Shown in pieces: positions 28,109-37,149 of a DNA stretch of 64,000 nucleotides; position 1 is the stretch's first letter; each line of letters begins with the position of its first letter. The position numbers and the translations under genes were made by a program. The notes below the pieces were generated by a model. It was given only the letters and a program-made list of their open reading frames with translations, did no database searches and was not told where the DNA came from. Source of the stretch: an uncultured Verrucomicrobiota bacterium (GTDB lineage Bacteria; Verrucomicrobiota; Kiritimatiellia; CAIQIC01; Lenti-01); contig CALKWZ010000087.1 of the NCBI GenBank assembly GCA_938003985.1, positions 1-64,000 of the forward strand, written 5' to 3'.

Positions 28109-29093
28109 GTCCATGAAACCAACAGATTCGAGCGGGCGCGTCAAGGCCGGAGCCGAAGCCGTATTGACGGCGACGGGGCTCGGCGTCGGCTTCTTTCCGG
28201 CGGCGGGCCGGCGGCTGGAGGTGGTGGCGGGGGTGGATTTGCGGCTGTGCGCGGGCCGGACGACGGCGCTGGTGGGGGAGAGCGGCTGCGGCAAGAGCGT
28301 GACGGCCGCGGCGCTGGGCGGGCTGTTGCCGCGGGGCATGGCGCAGGACGAGGGCGAAATCCGCTGGGCGGACGGCGCGGCGCGCGGGCCGGGCCGCGGC
28401 CTGGCCTACGTGTTCCAGGATCCGGGCGAATGCCTCGATCCGGTGTTCACCGTCGGCAACCAGATCCGCGAAACCCTGCCGCCGGAAGACCGCGGCCGCG
28501 TGCGCGAACGGCTGGAAGAATTGCTGCGGACGGTGGGCTTCGCCGAGCCGGCGCGCGTGGCGGAGAGCTATCCGCACCAGCTTTCGGGCGGCATGCAGCA
28601 GCGGGCGATGCTGGCCATGGCGCTGGCCGGCCGGCCGCGCGTGCTGGTGGCGGACGAACCGACCACCGCGCTCGACGTGACGGTGCAGGCGAAGATCCTG
28701 CGCCTGCTGGCCGACTTGCAGCGGCGGGAAAACCTGGCCGTGCTGCTCATCACCCACAATCTCGGCGTCGTCGCGGAACTCGCGGACGACCTGCACGTGA
28801 TGTACGCGGGGCGCATCGTGGAATCCGGTCCGGTGGAACTGCTGCGGGCGCCGCGCCATCCCTACGTGCAGGGGTTGCTGAAGGCGCTGCCGCGCCTCGA
28901 CGGCGCCGGCGAGAAGCTGGAAGGCATTCCCGGCGCGGTGCCGCCGCTGGGCCGGCGGCCGGCCGGCTGCCGGTTCCATCCGCGCTGTCCGCTGGCGCGC
29001 GAAACGTGCCGCGAGCGGGAACCGGACCTGCGCGCCGGCGCCGACGGTCGCGCGGTCGCGTGCTGGGCGCGGGCGGAAGGCGGCTGGGCATGA
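28101..29093 (+). CDS. Oligopeptide/dipeptide-type ABC transporter ATP-binding protein (OppD-like)
   Basis: The up to 330-residue ATPase has Walker A GESGCGKS, signature LSGGMQQR, Walker B VLVADEPTTALD and the H-loop THNLG, followed by the Opp/Dpp C-terminal extension with the FHPRCPLA cysteine cluster that ligates an Fe-S centre in related proteins. It would power uptake of peptides or related solutes, but no permease or binding protein is in the window. Three ATGs at 28101, 28107 and 28113 are possible starts; all overlap the divergent MBL gene and none has a Shine-Dalgarno. Confidence 0.9.
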   Translation: MRMSMKPTDSSGRVKAGAEAVLTATGLGVGFFPAAGRRLEVVAGVDLRLCAGRTTALVGESGCGKSVTAAALGGLLPRGMAQDEGEIRWADGAARGPGRGLAYVFQDPGECLDPVFTVGNQIRETLPPEDRGRVRERLEELLRTVGFAEPARVAESYPHQLSGGMQQRAMLAMALAGRPRVLVADEPTTALDVTVQAKILRLLADLQRRENLAVLLITHNLGVVAELADDLHVMYAGRIVESGPVELLRAPRHPYVQGLLKALPRLDGAGEKLEGIPGAVPPLGRRPAGCRFHPRCPLARETCREREPDLRAGADGRAVACWARAEGGWA

Positions 29094-29947
29094 ACGCGCC
29101 GCTGCTGGAAGTGGACGACCTGCGCGTGACCTACCGCGTCGGCCGGCGCCGGGTCGAGGCGGTCAAGGGCGTGTCGTTTTCCGTCGCGCGCGGGCATTGC
29201 CTCGGCGTGGTCGGCGAAAGCGGCAGCGGCAAGAGTTCGCTGGCGCGGGCGGTGCTGGCGCTGGAAGACGGCGTCGCCGGCCGCGTGCGCTTCGCCGGAC
29301 AGGACGTGGCCGCGCTGGACCGCGCGGGCTTGCTCGCGTTCCGTCGCCGCGCGCAGATGGTGTTCCAGGATCCGCTTGGTTCGCTGAATCCGCGCCTGCA
29401 GGTCGGCGCGGCGCTGGCGGAGGTGCTGCGGGTGCACAAATTGGCCGACTCGCGCGCCGCGGCGGCCGAGCAGACGGCGAGCTGGCTGGAAACCGTCGGC
29501 CTGGATCCCGCCTATGCGCGGCGCTATCCCCACGAACTGAGCGGCGGCCAGCGCCAACGGGTCAATCTGGCCCGCGCGCTGTGCGTCGGCGCGGAATTCC
29601 TCATCGCGGACGAACCCGTCAGCGCCCTCGACGTCTCCGTGCAGGCGCAGATTCTCAACTTGCTGAAATCGCTGCAGGAAACCCGCGGCATCACCTGGCT
29701 GCTGATCGGCCACGATCTGGCGGTGATGCGCCACATGGCCGACGAGGTGATCGTGCTGAAGGCGGGCGAAGTGGTCGAACGCGGACCGGCGGCGGACGTG
29801 CTGGCGCATCCGTCGCATCCCTATGCGCGGGAACTGCTGGCGGCGGCGCCGAACGTCGCTCGCGCCCTGGACCGGCGGGCGTCCGGGCCGCGCAGTTTGG
29901 GATTGATGGAACCGCCTCCGGCGGTGCAGGATCGCCCCCCGAGATGA
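29090..29947 (+). CDS. Oligopeptide/dipeptide-type ABC transporter ATP-binding protein (OppF-like)
   Basis: The 285-residue partner ATPase has Walker A GESGSGKSS, signature LSGGQRQR, Walker B FLIADEPVSALD and the H-loop GHDLAV. In Opp systems OppD and OppF form the ATPase heterodimer. Its ATG overlaps the preceding stop (ATGA), ensuring coupled synthesis of the two subunits. It lacks the long OppF C-terminal extension: the frame ends shortly after the ABC fold with a Pro-rich tail, and the stop overlaps the start of the ligase gene. Confidence 0.92.
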   Translation: MNAPLLEVDDLRVTYRVGRRRVEAVKGVSFSVARGHCLGVVGESGSGKSSLARAVLALEDGVAGRVRFAGQDVAALDRAGLLAFRRRAQMVFQDPLGSLNPRLQVGAALAEVLRVHKLADSRAAAAEQTASWLETVGLDPAYARRYPHELSGGQRQRVNLARALCVGAEFLIADEPVSALDVSVQAQILNLLKSLQETRGITWLLIGHDLAVMRHMADEVIVLKAGEVVERGPAADVLAHPSHPYARELLAAAPNVARALDRRASGPRSLGLMEPPPAVQDRPPR

Positions 29948-31188
29948 ACGGAGCGGGAATCCAATCGAACGCGGCGCCGACGGTTCCGGCGATCCGCTGG
30001 CGCTGGGCGCTGGGCTTGGCGGCGGCGGCGGTGCTGTGGGTCGATCCGTCGAGCGGGGTGGCCGCGGCCATTCTGCTGGGCGCCGGCTTGTACGGCCTGT
30101 TCCGCGCGCGGAAGACGTTCGCGGCCTGGCGGAATCCCGCGGGCGCGCTGATCGCCGCCGGCGCGCTCTGGGCGGCGCTGTCGACGCTGTGGAGTTTTTA
30201 TCCGGCCGGCAGCCTGCGCGATTTGGCCAAGTCCGCGCCGCTGGCGCTGGCGGTCCTGGCGCTGCCGGCGATCTTCGACCGGCCCGACCGCGTGTGGGCC
30301 GCGGTGCTGGTCAGCGCGACGGCGGTCACGGCGACGCTGGCCGTGGATCTGGCGCGGATCATCACCCTGCTGGGCTGGTCGTGGACCTTCCCGGCGGCGC
30401 GGTTCCTGCATCCCTATCTCTACACCCATCCGAACGTCGCCAGCATGATGGCGGGCCTGTGCGCGCTGGCGTTCGCGACGCGCGCGCTGGCGGGCGTGAA
30501 GGGATGGGGCTGGCGCGCGCTGCTGGCGCTGGGCATAGCGATCGACCTGTTCTATCTGGTGGCGCTGGCCTCGCGCGGGCCGCAGGCGACGTTCGCGCTG
30601 GTGGCGCTGGCGTTCCCGGTCGCGCTGCTGCCGGGTTGGCGCGCGCGGCTGGCCGCGGCGGTGCTGGCGGTGGCGCTGGGGTGGGGGCTCTGGCAGTGCG
30701 CCGGCCACGTCAACCCGCGCTTCCGCGACCGCACGATGGCCTCCTTCAACGACCGCGACACGGTCTGGAGCCATTCGAAGATGCTGGCCGACCGCCAGCC
30801 CGTCGCGGGCTACGGGTTCGGCAAAAAGGCGTTCTTGAAGGCGTTTTACGAGAATCCCGACCAGCGCTCGCCGTTGGTGCCCGTGCGCTATCCCCATGCG
30901 CACAGCTACTGGCTGATGCTCTATTTCCAGGGCGGCGCGGTCGGCTTTTTCCTGTGGAGCGCGGGCTGGCTGGCGCTGGCAGCCCGGTTGCTGCGGTGCG
31001 CGGCCTGTTCCGGCGGCGCGCGCGAACGGTTCCAGGCCCGCGTCCTGCCGGCGCTGCTGCTGGCGGGCATCGTCTACGTCCTCGTCTACGGCATCGGGGA
31101 TTTTCCCGACAGCGTGATCCGCGCGTCGCTGTTCCATTTCATCGGCTTGGGGCTGGCCCTGACGCAGCCGCGGCCGGAGGGCGCATGA
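29944..31188 (+). CDS. O-antigen ligase/Wzy-polymerase family membrane protein
   Basis: The 414-residue polytopic protein has about 10 hydrophobic helices, with the long extracytoplasmic loop (about residues 255-320) containing the PHAHSYWLMLYFQGG motif that defines the Wzy_C/WaaL superfamily, and upstream TLLGWSWTFPA and HPNVASMMAG segments. Members attach or polymerise O-antigen chains on undecaprenyl or lipid A. It overlaps the preceding ATPase and the following glycosyltransferase by ATGA junctions. Ligase versus polymerase cannot be settled by sequence alone. Confidence 0.85.
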   Translation: MNGAGIQSNAAPTVPAIRWRWALGLAAAAVLWVDPSSGVAAAILLGAGLYGLFRARKTFAAWRNPAGALIAAGALWAALSTLWSFYPAGSLRDLAKSAPLALAVLALPAIFDRPDRVWAAVLVSATAVTATLAVDLARIITLLGWSWTFPAARFLHPYLYTHPNVASMMAGLCALAFATRALAGVKGWGWRALLALGIAIDLFYLVALASRGPQATFALVALAFPVALLPGWRARLAAAVLAVALGWGLWQCAGHVNPRFRDRTMASFNDRDTVWSHSKMLADRQPVAGYGFGKKAFLKAFYENPDQRSPLVPVRYPHAHSYWLMLYFQGGAVGFFLWSAGWLALAARLLRCAACSGGARERFQARVLPALLLAGIVYVLVYGIGDFPDSVIRASLFHFIGLGLALTQPRPEGA

Positions 31189-32009
31189 AAATCAGCGTCC
31201 TCACCACGCTCTACAACCGGCCCGACCACCTGCGCCTGCTGGCGGCCGCGCTCGCCGCGCAGACCCGCCCGCCCGACGAACTCGTCGTGGCCGACGACGG
31301 CTCCGACGCCGCGACCGTCGCCGCGCTCGCGCGCTTCCTGCCCGCGTGCGGCATTCCGGCCCGGGTCGTGCGGCAGGAAAAGGACGGCTATCGCCTCGCC
31401 GCCGCCCGCAACCTGGCCATTCGCGCCGCCACGGGCGACTACCTGCTGTTTTTGGATTGCGACGTCGCGCCGTTGCCGGACGCCGTGGCCATCCACGAGA
31501 AAAACGCCGCGCCCGGCCGCCTGCTGTGCGGCCACCGCGCGCTGCTCGACGAAACCGCCACCCAGGCGCTGTTCGCCGTCGTGCCCGCGCCGCGGGACGC
31601 CGACTGGGAACTCGCGTGGCGGTCGGCGGATTTGACCGAGGCCGAAACCGCGGACAAGCTTTTCGCGCGCCACGCCGCGCTGCGCCGCTGGCATCTCGCC
31701 CGCCCGCACAAGCCCAAGCTGCTGGGCTGCCATTTCTCGCTGTTCCGCGCCGACGTCGAGCGCGTGAACGGCTTCGACGAAAACTACGTGGGCTGGGGCT
31801 ATGAAGACGACGACTTCGCCCGCCGCCTGTACCGGGCCGGCGTCGCGCCGCGCAGCGTGATCGCGGAAGCCCGCGCCCTGCACCTGTGGCATCCCTCGCT
31901 CGCGCCGCAGGCGCTCGCGCGGCGCCGCGACCGGCCCAACCGCGCCTATTTCCGGCGCTGGCGCGTGCCGGCGTTCTGCGTGAACGGCCTGCGAAAGGCG
32001 GACGGCTGA
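31185..32009 (+). CDS. Family 2 glycosyltransferase
   Basis: The 274-residue GT-A enzyme begins MKISVLTTLYNRPDHL, then DELVVADDGS (nucleotide-binding), DYLLFLDCDVAPLP (DxD motif) and a C-terminal NGFDENYVGWGYEDDDFARR, the catalytic ED region seen in galactosyl/N-acetylgalactosaminyl transferases. It probably adds a sugar to a surface glycan, consistent with the adjacent ligase. Its ATG overlaps the ligase stop by 4 bp and its stop overlaps the next start by one base. Confidence 0.92.
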   Translation: MKISVLTTLYNRPDHLRLLAAALAAQTRPPDELVVADDGSDAATVAALARFLPACGIPARVVRQEKDGYRLAAARNLAIRAATGDYLLFLDCDVAPLPDAVAIHEKNAAPGRLLCGHRALLDETATQALFAVVPAPRDADWELAWRSADLTEAETADKLFARHAALRRWHLARPHKPKLLGCHFSLFRADVERVNGFDENYVGWGYEDDDFARRLYRAGVAPRSVIAEARALHLWHPSLAPQALARRRDRPNRAYFRRWRVPAFCVNGLRKADG

Positions 32010-33235
32010 TGGACTGGACCGAGAAAACCTGGATCGTGGCCACGTGCGGGCGCGGCTGCGCGGACGTGCTGAAGGCCGAACTGCGCGCGCTGGGCTATGC
32101 CCCGCAGGACGTCTCCGCCACCTCCGTCGGCCTCGAAGGCGACCTGCGCGACGCCATGCGCCTCAATCTCTGGCTGCGTTCGGCCAACCGCGTGCTGTTC
32201 GAGGTCGCCGGCTTCGAGATCGATTCCGCCGACGACCTCTACGAAGCCGTGCGCTCCCTCCCGTGGGAGGATTGGCTGCGGCGCGACGTGCCTTTCCACG
32301 TGCACGGCGTCGCCCAGCACGAAACCATCCGCGATCCGCGCTTCGCCGTGCTCCGCTGCAAGGACGCCGTCGCCGACCGCTTCGTGGAAGCAACCGGCGC
32401 GCGGCCCGATTCCACCGCCGCGGCCGAAGGCGCCGCCTGCATCGCGCTCTACTGGAAAGACCGCGACGCGCGGATTTTCCTGGATACCAGCGGCGCGCCG
32501 CTGTCCCACCGCGGCTACCGCTGGCGCGGGTGGGTGGCGCCCCTGCGCGAAACCCTCGCCGCCAGCATCGTGCTGGCCACCGAATGGGCCAAGGATCCGG
32601 CCGAAGCCTTCATCGGGCCCATGTGCGGCAGCGGCACGCTCGCCATCGAAGCCGCCTGGATCGCGCAGAACCGCGCGCCCGGCCTCGCGCGCGAAGACTA
32701 CGCCTTCCTGCATCTCGCCGGCGCGGACGTCGGCGCCTGGCGCGAGCTGCAGGCCGAAGCGCGCGCGAAATTCATTTCCGCGCCGCGCGCCTGGATCGCC
32801 GCGTCCGACGTGGATCCGCAGGCCATCGCCTGCGCCCGCGAGAACGCCGGCCGGGCCGGCGTGGAGAACCTCATCCGGTTCCATACCTGCGATTTCCGCG
32901 ACACGCCGCTGCCCAAGCCGCCGGCGCTGATTTTGATGAACCCCGAGTACGGCGAGCGCATGGGCCTCGAAGACCGCCTCGTGCCGCTCTACGAAGGCAT
33001 CGGCGCCTATCTCAAGGCAAAGTGCCAGGGCATGCGCGCCGCCGTTTTCACCGGCAACCTCGCCCTCGGCCGCAAGATCGGCCTGCATCCCCGCCGGCGC
33101 ACCGCCATGTGGAACGGCGACATCGAATGCCGCCTGCTCGAATTCGACCTCTACGCCGGCACCCGCGACACCCGCCTGCTCCGCAAGCATGGCGAGGCCG
33201 CTCCCGACCCGGGCGCCGGGGCGGATGGGGGTTGA
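32009..33235 (+). CDS. RlmL-like THUMP-domain RNA N2-guanine methyltransferase
   Basis: The 408-residue protein has an N-terminal ferredoxin-like/THUMP region (about residues 1-165) and a Rossmann methyltransferase domain with PMCGSGTLAIEAAWIA near residue 211 (SAM loop) and a DVDPQAI segment. The catalytic motif is NPEYGERMG instead of the usual NPPYGER, so the second Pro is Glu. The RlmL/YpsC-type family methylates guanine in 23S rRNA; the target is inferred. Joined to the glycosyltransferase by a TGATG overlap, although the functions are unrelated. C-terminal tail Pro/Gly-rich. Confidence 0.9.
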   Translation: MDWTEKTWIVATCGRGCADVLKAELRALGYAPQDVSATSVGLEGDLRDAMRLNLWLRSANRVLFEVAGFEIDSADDLYEAVRSLPWEDWLRRDVPFHVHGVAQHETIRDPRFAVLRCKDAVADRFVEATGARPDSTAAAEGAACIALYWKDRDARIFLDTSGAPLSHRGYRWRGWVAPLRETLAASIVLATEWAKDPAEAFIGPMCGSGTLAIEAAWIAQNRAPGLAREDYAFLHLAGADVGAWRELQAEARAKFISAPRAWIAASDVDPQAIACARENAGRAGVENLIRFHTCDFRDTPLPKPPALILMNPEYGERMGLEDRLVPLYEGIGAYLKAKCQGMRAAVFTGNLALGRKIGLHPRRRTAMWNGDIECRLLEFDLYAGTRDTRLLRKHGEAAPDPGAGADGG

Positions 33236-33307
33236 TGGGCGGCGCGGGGGGATGATACAAAAAGGGACTTTGAAGGCCCCGCGTTCGGGGCGGAAGGTGC
33301 GCGACCC

Positions 33308-33613
33308 ATGGCGATGAAATTTTCGGAAAACGCCGACCGGATGGATGCCCGGTACGTGGCGGGCTTGGCGCGGATGGCGCTGTCGGACGCGGAAGCGGCG
33401 CAGCTGCAGGGGCAGCTGGACGACATTCTCGCGTTCATCGGCGAACTGAAGCAGCTGGACGTGTCCGGCGTGGAGGCGACGGACGTGGCGACGGAAGCCC
33501 GCAACGCCTGGCGCGAAGACGTGCCGGAAGCGGGGCTGGCGCGGGATGTCGCGCTGGCGAACGCGCCGCTGGCCCGCCACGAGCAATTCGCGGTGCCGAA
33601 GGTGATCGAATGA
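33308..33613 (+). CDS. gatC: Aspartyl/glutamyl-tRNA amidotransferase subunit C
   Basis: The 101-residue subunit has the GatC pattern: VAGLARMALSDAEAAQLQGQ, then LDDILAFIGELKQLD and VE(A/P)T, with a DVPEAG segment. GatC stabilises the GatA/GatB interface in the transamidosome that converts Asp-tRNA(Asn) and Glu-tRNA(Gln) to the amidated forms. It starts the gatCAB operon and its stop overlaps the gatA start by 4 bp. Confidence 0.95.
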   Translation: MAMKFSENADRMDARYVAGLARMALSDAEAAQLQGQLDDILAFIGELKQLDVSGVEATDVATEARNAWREDVPEAGLARDVALANAPLARHEQFAVPKVIE

Positions 33614-35094
33614 GCGCGCCGCTGCACGAATTGGGTTTTCTGGAGGCCGCGGACGCGCTGGCGCAAAAGACGGTTTCTTCCGCGGAACTGACGGCGGCGC
33701 TGCTGGACCGGTCCGAGAAGCTGGAACCGGCGCTGAATTCGCTGACTTGGTTCGACCGGGAGGCGGCCCTGGCGCAGGCGCGCGCGGCGGACGCGGCGCG
33801 CGCGGCGGGCGACGCCCGGCCGTTCCTGGGCGTGCCGATCGCGATCAAGGACCTCCTGAACGTGAAGGGCCAGCCCTGCACGGCGGGGTCGAACATCCTG
33901 AAGGGCTACGTCGCGCCGTACGACGCGACGGTGATCGCGCGGCTGCGCGCGGCGGGCTGCGTCTTCGTCTCGCGCACGAACACCGACGAATTCGCGATGG
34001 GCGGCAGCACGGAAACGAGCGCCTACGGCCCGACGCGGAATCCGTGGGACGTGGCGCGGGTGCCGGGCGGCTCCAGCGGCGGCTCGGCGGCGGCGGTGGC
34101 CGCGCGCCTGGCGCCGGCGGCGCTGGCGTCGGACACCGGCGGCAGCATCCGCCAGCCGGCGGCGTTCTGCGGCGTGACGGGCTTCAAGCCGACCTACGGG
34201 CGGGTGCCGCGCTACGGCTGCACCGCGTTCGCGTCCTCGCTCGACCAGGTCGGGCCGATTTCCCGCAGCGTCGAGGACGCGGCGGCGGTCTATCAGCTCA
34301 TCGCGGGGCTAGATCCGCGCGATTCGACGACCTCGCCGCGGCCGGTGGAGGACGTCTTGCCGGCCGTGCGCGCCGCGCGGGACCTGAAGGGGCTCAAGCT
34401 GGGCCTGCCGAAGGAATACTTCGTGGAAGGCCTCGATCCGGAGATCGAGCAGCTGACGCGGGCGGCGGTGGACCAGTGCCGCGCGCTGGGCGCGGAGATC
34501 GTGGACGTGGAGCTGCCGCATTCGCGCTACGGCATCGCGTGCTACTACATCTTGGCGCCGGCGGAAGCGTCGGCGAACCTCGCGCGCTACGACGGCGTGC
34601 GCTACGGGTTCCGCGCGGAGGCGGGCGACCTGCAGGAAATGTATGAGCAGACCCGCGCGCGGGGCTTCGGCGCCGAGGTAAAGCGCCGCGTGATCCTGGG
34701 CACGTACGTGCTCAGCAGCGGCTTCCACGACGCCTACTACCTGCGCGCGCAGAAGGTGCGCACGCTGATCCGCGGCGATTTCGAGCGGGCGTTCGCGCGG
34801 TGCGACGCGATTTTGGGCCCGGTGACGCCGACGCCGGCGTTCCGCGTGGGCGAGAAGACGTCCGACCCGGTGCAGATGTATCTGGGCGACGTGTTCACGG
34901 TGAACGTGAATCTGGCGGGCATCTGCGGCCTGAGCGTGCCGTGCGGCTTCACCGCGGCGGGCTTGCCGGCGGGGCTGCACGTTGTCGGTCCGGCCTTCCG
35001 GGAAGACCTGGCGCTGAAGATCGGCGCGGCCTACCAGCACGCGACGGAGTGGCACCGGAAACGTCCGGTGGATCCCCAAGGAGGCCGGCCATGA
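33610..35094 (+). CDS. gatA: Aspartyl/glutamyl-tRNA amidotransferase subunit A
   Basis: The 494-residue amidase has the complete amidase-signature triad: Lys in GVPIAIKDLLNVKG near residue 79, the GGSSGGSAAA core near 152 and SDTGGSIRQPAA near 176, then FKPTYGRVPRYG. GatA hydrolyses glutamine to supply ammonia for the GatB kinase/amidotransferase. Overlapped by gatC upstream and gatB downstream with ATGA-type junctions, so all three subunits are translated in step. Confidence 0.97.
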   Translation: MSAPLHELGFLEAADALAQKTVSSAELTAALLDRSEKLEPALNSLTWFDREAALAQARAADAARAAGDARPFLGVPIAIKDLLNVKGQPCTAGSNILKGYVAPYDATVIARLRAAGCVFVSRTNTDEFAMGGSTETSAYGPTRNPWDVARVPGGSSGGSAAAVAARLAPAALASDTGGSIRQPAAFCGVTGFKPTYGRVPRYGCTAFASSLDQVGPISRSVEDAAAVYQLIAGLDPRDSTTSPRPVEDVLPAVRAARDLKGLKLGLPKEYFVEGLDPEIEQLTRAAVDQCRALGAEIVDVELPHSRYGIACYYILAPAEASANLARYDGVRYGFRAEAGDLQEMYEQTRARGFGAEVKRRVILGTYVLSSGFHDAYYLRAQKVRTLIRGDFERAFARCDAILGPVTPTPAFRVGEKTSDPVQMYLGDVFTVNVNLAGICGLSVPCGFTAAGLPAGLHVVGPAFREDLALKIGAAYQHATEWHRKRPVDPQGGRP

Positions 35095-36518
35095 GCGACT
35101 ACGTTCCTTCCATCGGCCTGGAAGTGCACGTGCAGCTGAAGACGCGCACGAAGATGTTCTGCGCGTGTCCGGCGCACGAAGAAGGCACGCCGAACGTCGC
35201 CGTTTGCCCGGTGTGCCTCGGGCTGCCGGGGGCGCTGCCGACGATGAACCGCGAGGCCATCCGCAAGACCGTCAAGGTGGGCCTGATGATCGGCTCGGAA
35301 ATTTCGCTGCGGAGCACGTTCGACCGGAAGAACTACTTCTATCCGGACATGCCCAAGAACTTCCAGATTTCCCAGCAGGCGGCCCCGCTGTGCATCGGCG
35401 GGTCCGTGGAGATCGAGGTCGGCGGCCAGAAGAAGACCATCCGGGTGAACCACATCCACCAGGAAGAAGACGCCGCGAAAATCACGCACCTGGAGAACTC
35501 GTCGGAGATCGACTACAACCGGGCCAGCACGCCGTTGATGGAACTGGTGACGGAGCCGGACATGTCCAGCCCGGACGAGGCCATCGCGTTCCTGACCGCG
35601 CTGAAGGAGATGCTCGTCTACGCGGGGATCAGCGACTGCAACCTGGAACTGGGGCACGTGCGCTGCGACGTGAATTCGTCGGTGCGGCCAGCGGGCACGG
35701 ACAAGCTCGGCGTGAAGTGCGAAATCAAGAACATGAACACGTTCAAGGGCATCCACCGCGCGCTGGAATACGAGCTGGAGCGGCAGATGGAAACCCTGCG
35801 CGCCGGCGGCAAGCTGACGCAGGAAACGCGGCGCTGGGACGACGTGGCGGGCGTGACCCTGCCGATGCGCTCGAAGGAATACGCCCACGATTATCGCTAT
35901 TTCCCGGAGCCCGACCTGCCGCCGGTGACGCTGGACGCGGCGACGGTGGAAGCGTGGCGGGCGGAACTGCCGGAACTGCCGGCGGCGAAGCGCGCGCGGT
36001 TCATCCGCGATTACGGCCTGCCGGAATACGACGCGGGCGTGCTGACCGCGGATCCGGCCATCGCCGGCTACTTCGAGGCGACGGCGCAGAAATCGCAGAA
36101 CTTCAAGGCCGTCTCCAACTGGGTCATGGGCGAGTTGCTGCGCGCGCTGGGCGAAAAGGGCGAGACCATCGCCGACGCGAAGATCGCGCCCGAGGCGCTG
36201 GCGGCGCTGATCGCGCTGGTGGACGCCAAGACGATCAACATGCCCGCGGCGAAGGAAGTCTTCCAGATCCTGTTCGACCGGGGCGGGGAGCCCGCCGCGA
36301 TCGTGAAGGAAAAAGGCCTGGCGCAGGTCAGCGACACGGGGGCCATCGACGGCTTCGCGGAACAGGCGATCGCGGCCAACGAAAAGGTCGCCGCGGAATT
36401 CCGCGGCGGCAAGGAAGCGGCGCTGATGTTCCTGGTCGGCCAGGTGATGAAGCTTTCCCGCGGCAAGGCCAACCCGCAGCTCGCCGCCGACGCGCTGCGG
36501 CGGAAGCTGCAGGGCTAA
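35091..36518 (+). CDS. gatB: Aspartyl/glutamyl-tRNA amidotransferase subunit B
   Basis: The 475-residue subunit begins SDYVPSIGLEVHVQL, contains the zinc-binding CAC...C..C region (CPVCLGLPG near residue 40), the DMPKNFQISQ and HxEED segments, and a C-terminal YqeY-like tail domain that holds tRNA. It phosphorylates the misacylated tRNA side chain and accepts ammonia from GatA. An AAGGAGG lies just before the ATG at 35091. Presence of gatCAB together with the tRNA-Asn at 41.9 kb fits an indirect route to Asn-tRNA and/or Gln-tRNA. Confidence 0.97.
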   Translation: MSDYVPSIGLEVHVQLKTRTKMFCACPAHEEGTPNVAVCPVCLGLPGALPTMNREAIRKTVKVGLMIGSEISLRSTFDRKNYFYPDMPKNFQISQQAAPLCIGGSVEIEVGGQKKTIRVNHIHQEEDAAKITHLENSSEIDYNRASTPLMELVTEPDMSSPDEAIAFLTALKEMLVYAGISDCNLELGHVRCDVNSSVRPAGTDKLGVKCEIKNMNTFKGIHRALEYELERQMETLRAGGKLTQETRRWDDVAGVTLPMRSKEYAHDYRYFPEPDLPPVTLDAATVEAWRAELPELPAAKRARFIRDYGLPEYDAGVLTADPAIAGYFEATAQKSQNFKAVSNWVMGELLRALGEKGETIADAKIAPEALAALIALVDAKTINMPAAKEVFQILFDRGGEPAAIVKEKGLAQVSDTGAIDGFAEQAIAANEKVAAEFRGGKEAALMFLVGQVMKLSRGKANPQLAADALRRKLQG

Positions 36519-37126
36519 GGTTCGACCCCCGAACCCGCGGCCGGTTTCGTCGGGGGCGGGGGCGGATCGCGGAAGAAATCGTTTTCGCGCAAATAATCCC
36601 AGAATGCGTGCCGGCTGAACATGCGGAGGTCCACCATCGGCGGCCTAGGCTTTCCTATGCGCTGATATGTTCCCACCGCGACAAGCACGACAATGGCCAA
36701 GGCCTGGAGGAAGAACAGGCGCAGATAGCGTCGGATGACTTGCTGGGTTTTCGGTTTGCGGATCGAACTGAAATAGACGGCGCAGAGAATCCGGGCGAAC
36801 CGGTGGGGACAGACCGCTTGCCGGGCGTAATGGGCCGCCAGCAAGTTGAGGCCGATCAGCGCCGCGACGAAAACGGCGCATTCCCAGGCCCGCATCAGGC
36901 ACAGAAAGGCCCCGACCATGCCCATGAAAACGGACACGAGTTGCAGGACCTCTCGGTCTTCCGCCCGATAGGCGGGCAAATGCTCGCCAAGATGCCGGTC
37001 GCGGTTGGTCGGGAGCGGCGCCGAATGGCTGCTTTCGGGCATTTGGACTTGCCGGTTGCGCCGCCGATTTTGCTGGGCGAGAGTCTCTGGCGTGGCGATG
37101 GGATCCGGCGGCGGAACAATCTGCAT
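36515..37126 (-). CDS. Small membrane protein of unknown function
   Basis: The 203-residue protein has a Pro/Gln/Arg-rich cytoplasmic head (MQIVPPPDPIATPETLAQQ), two adjacent hydrophobic helices (about residues 70-105), a basic loop and a third helix (LFFLQALAIVVLVAVG, near 147), ending in a Pro-rich DPPPPP tail. I do not recognise the family. Its stop overlaps the gatB stop tail-to-tail by 4 bp, and it lies 23 bp downstream of argD on the same strand, so it may be transcribed with the arginine genes. Codon use is normal for the region. Confidence 0.6.
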   Translation of the reverse strand: MQIVPPPDPIATPETLAQQNRRRNRQVQMPESSHSAPLPTNRDRHLGEHLPAYRAEDREVLQLVSVFMGMVGAFLCLMRAWECAVFVAALIGLNLLAAHYARQAVCPHRFARILCAVYFSSIRKPKTQQVIRRYLRLFFLQALAIVVLVAVGTYQRIGKPRPPMVDLRMFSRHAFWDYLRENDFFRDPPPPPTKPAAGSGVEP

Positions 37127-37149
37127 GGCGGAACCCGATCGCCGAACGC

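Noticed and set aside
33274..33290. GCCCCG-CGTT-CGGGGC hairpin before gatC as a terminator
   Set aside because: No T tract follows it; it may only be a structured leader.
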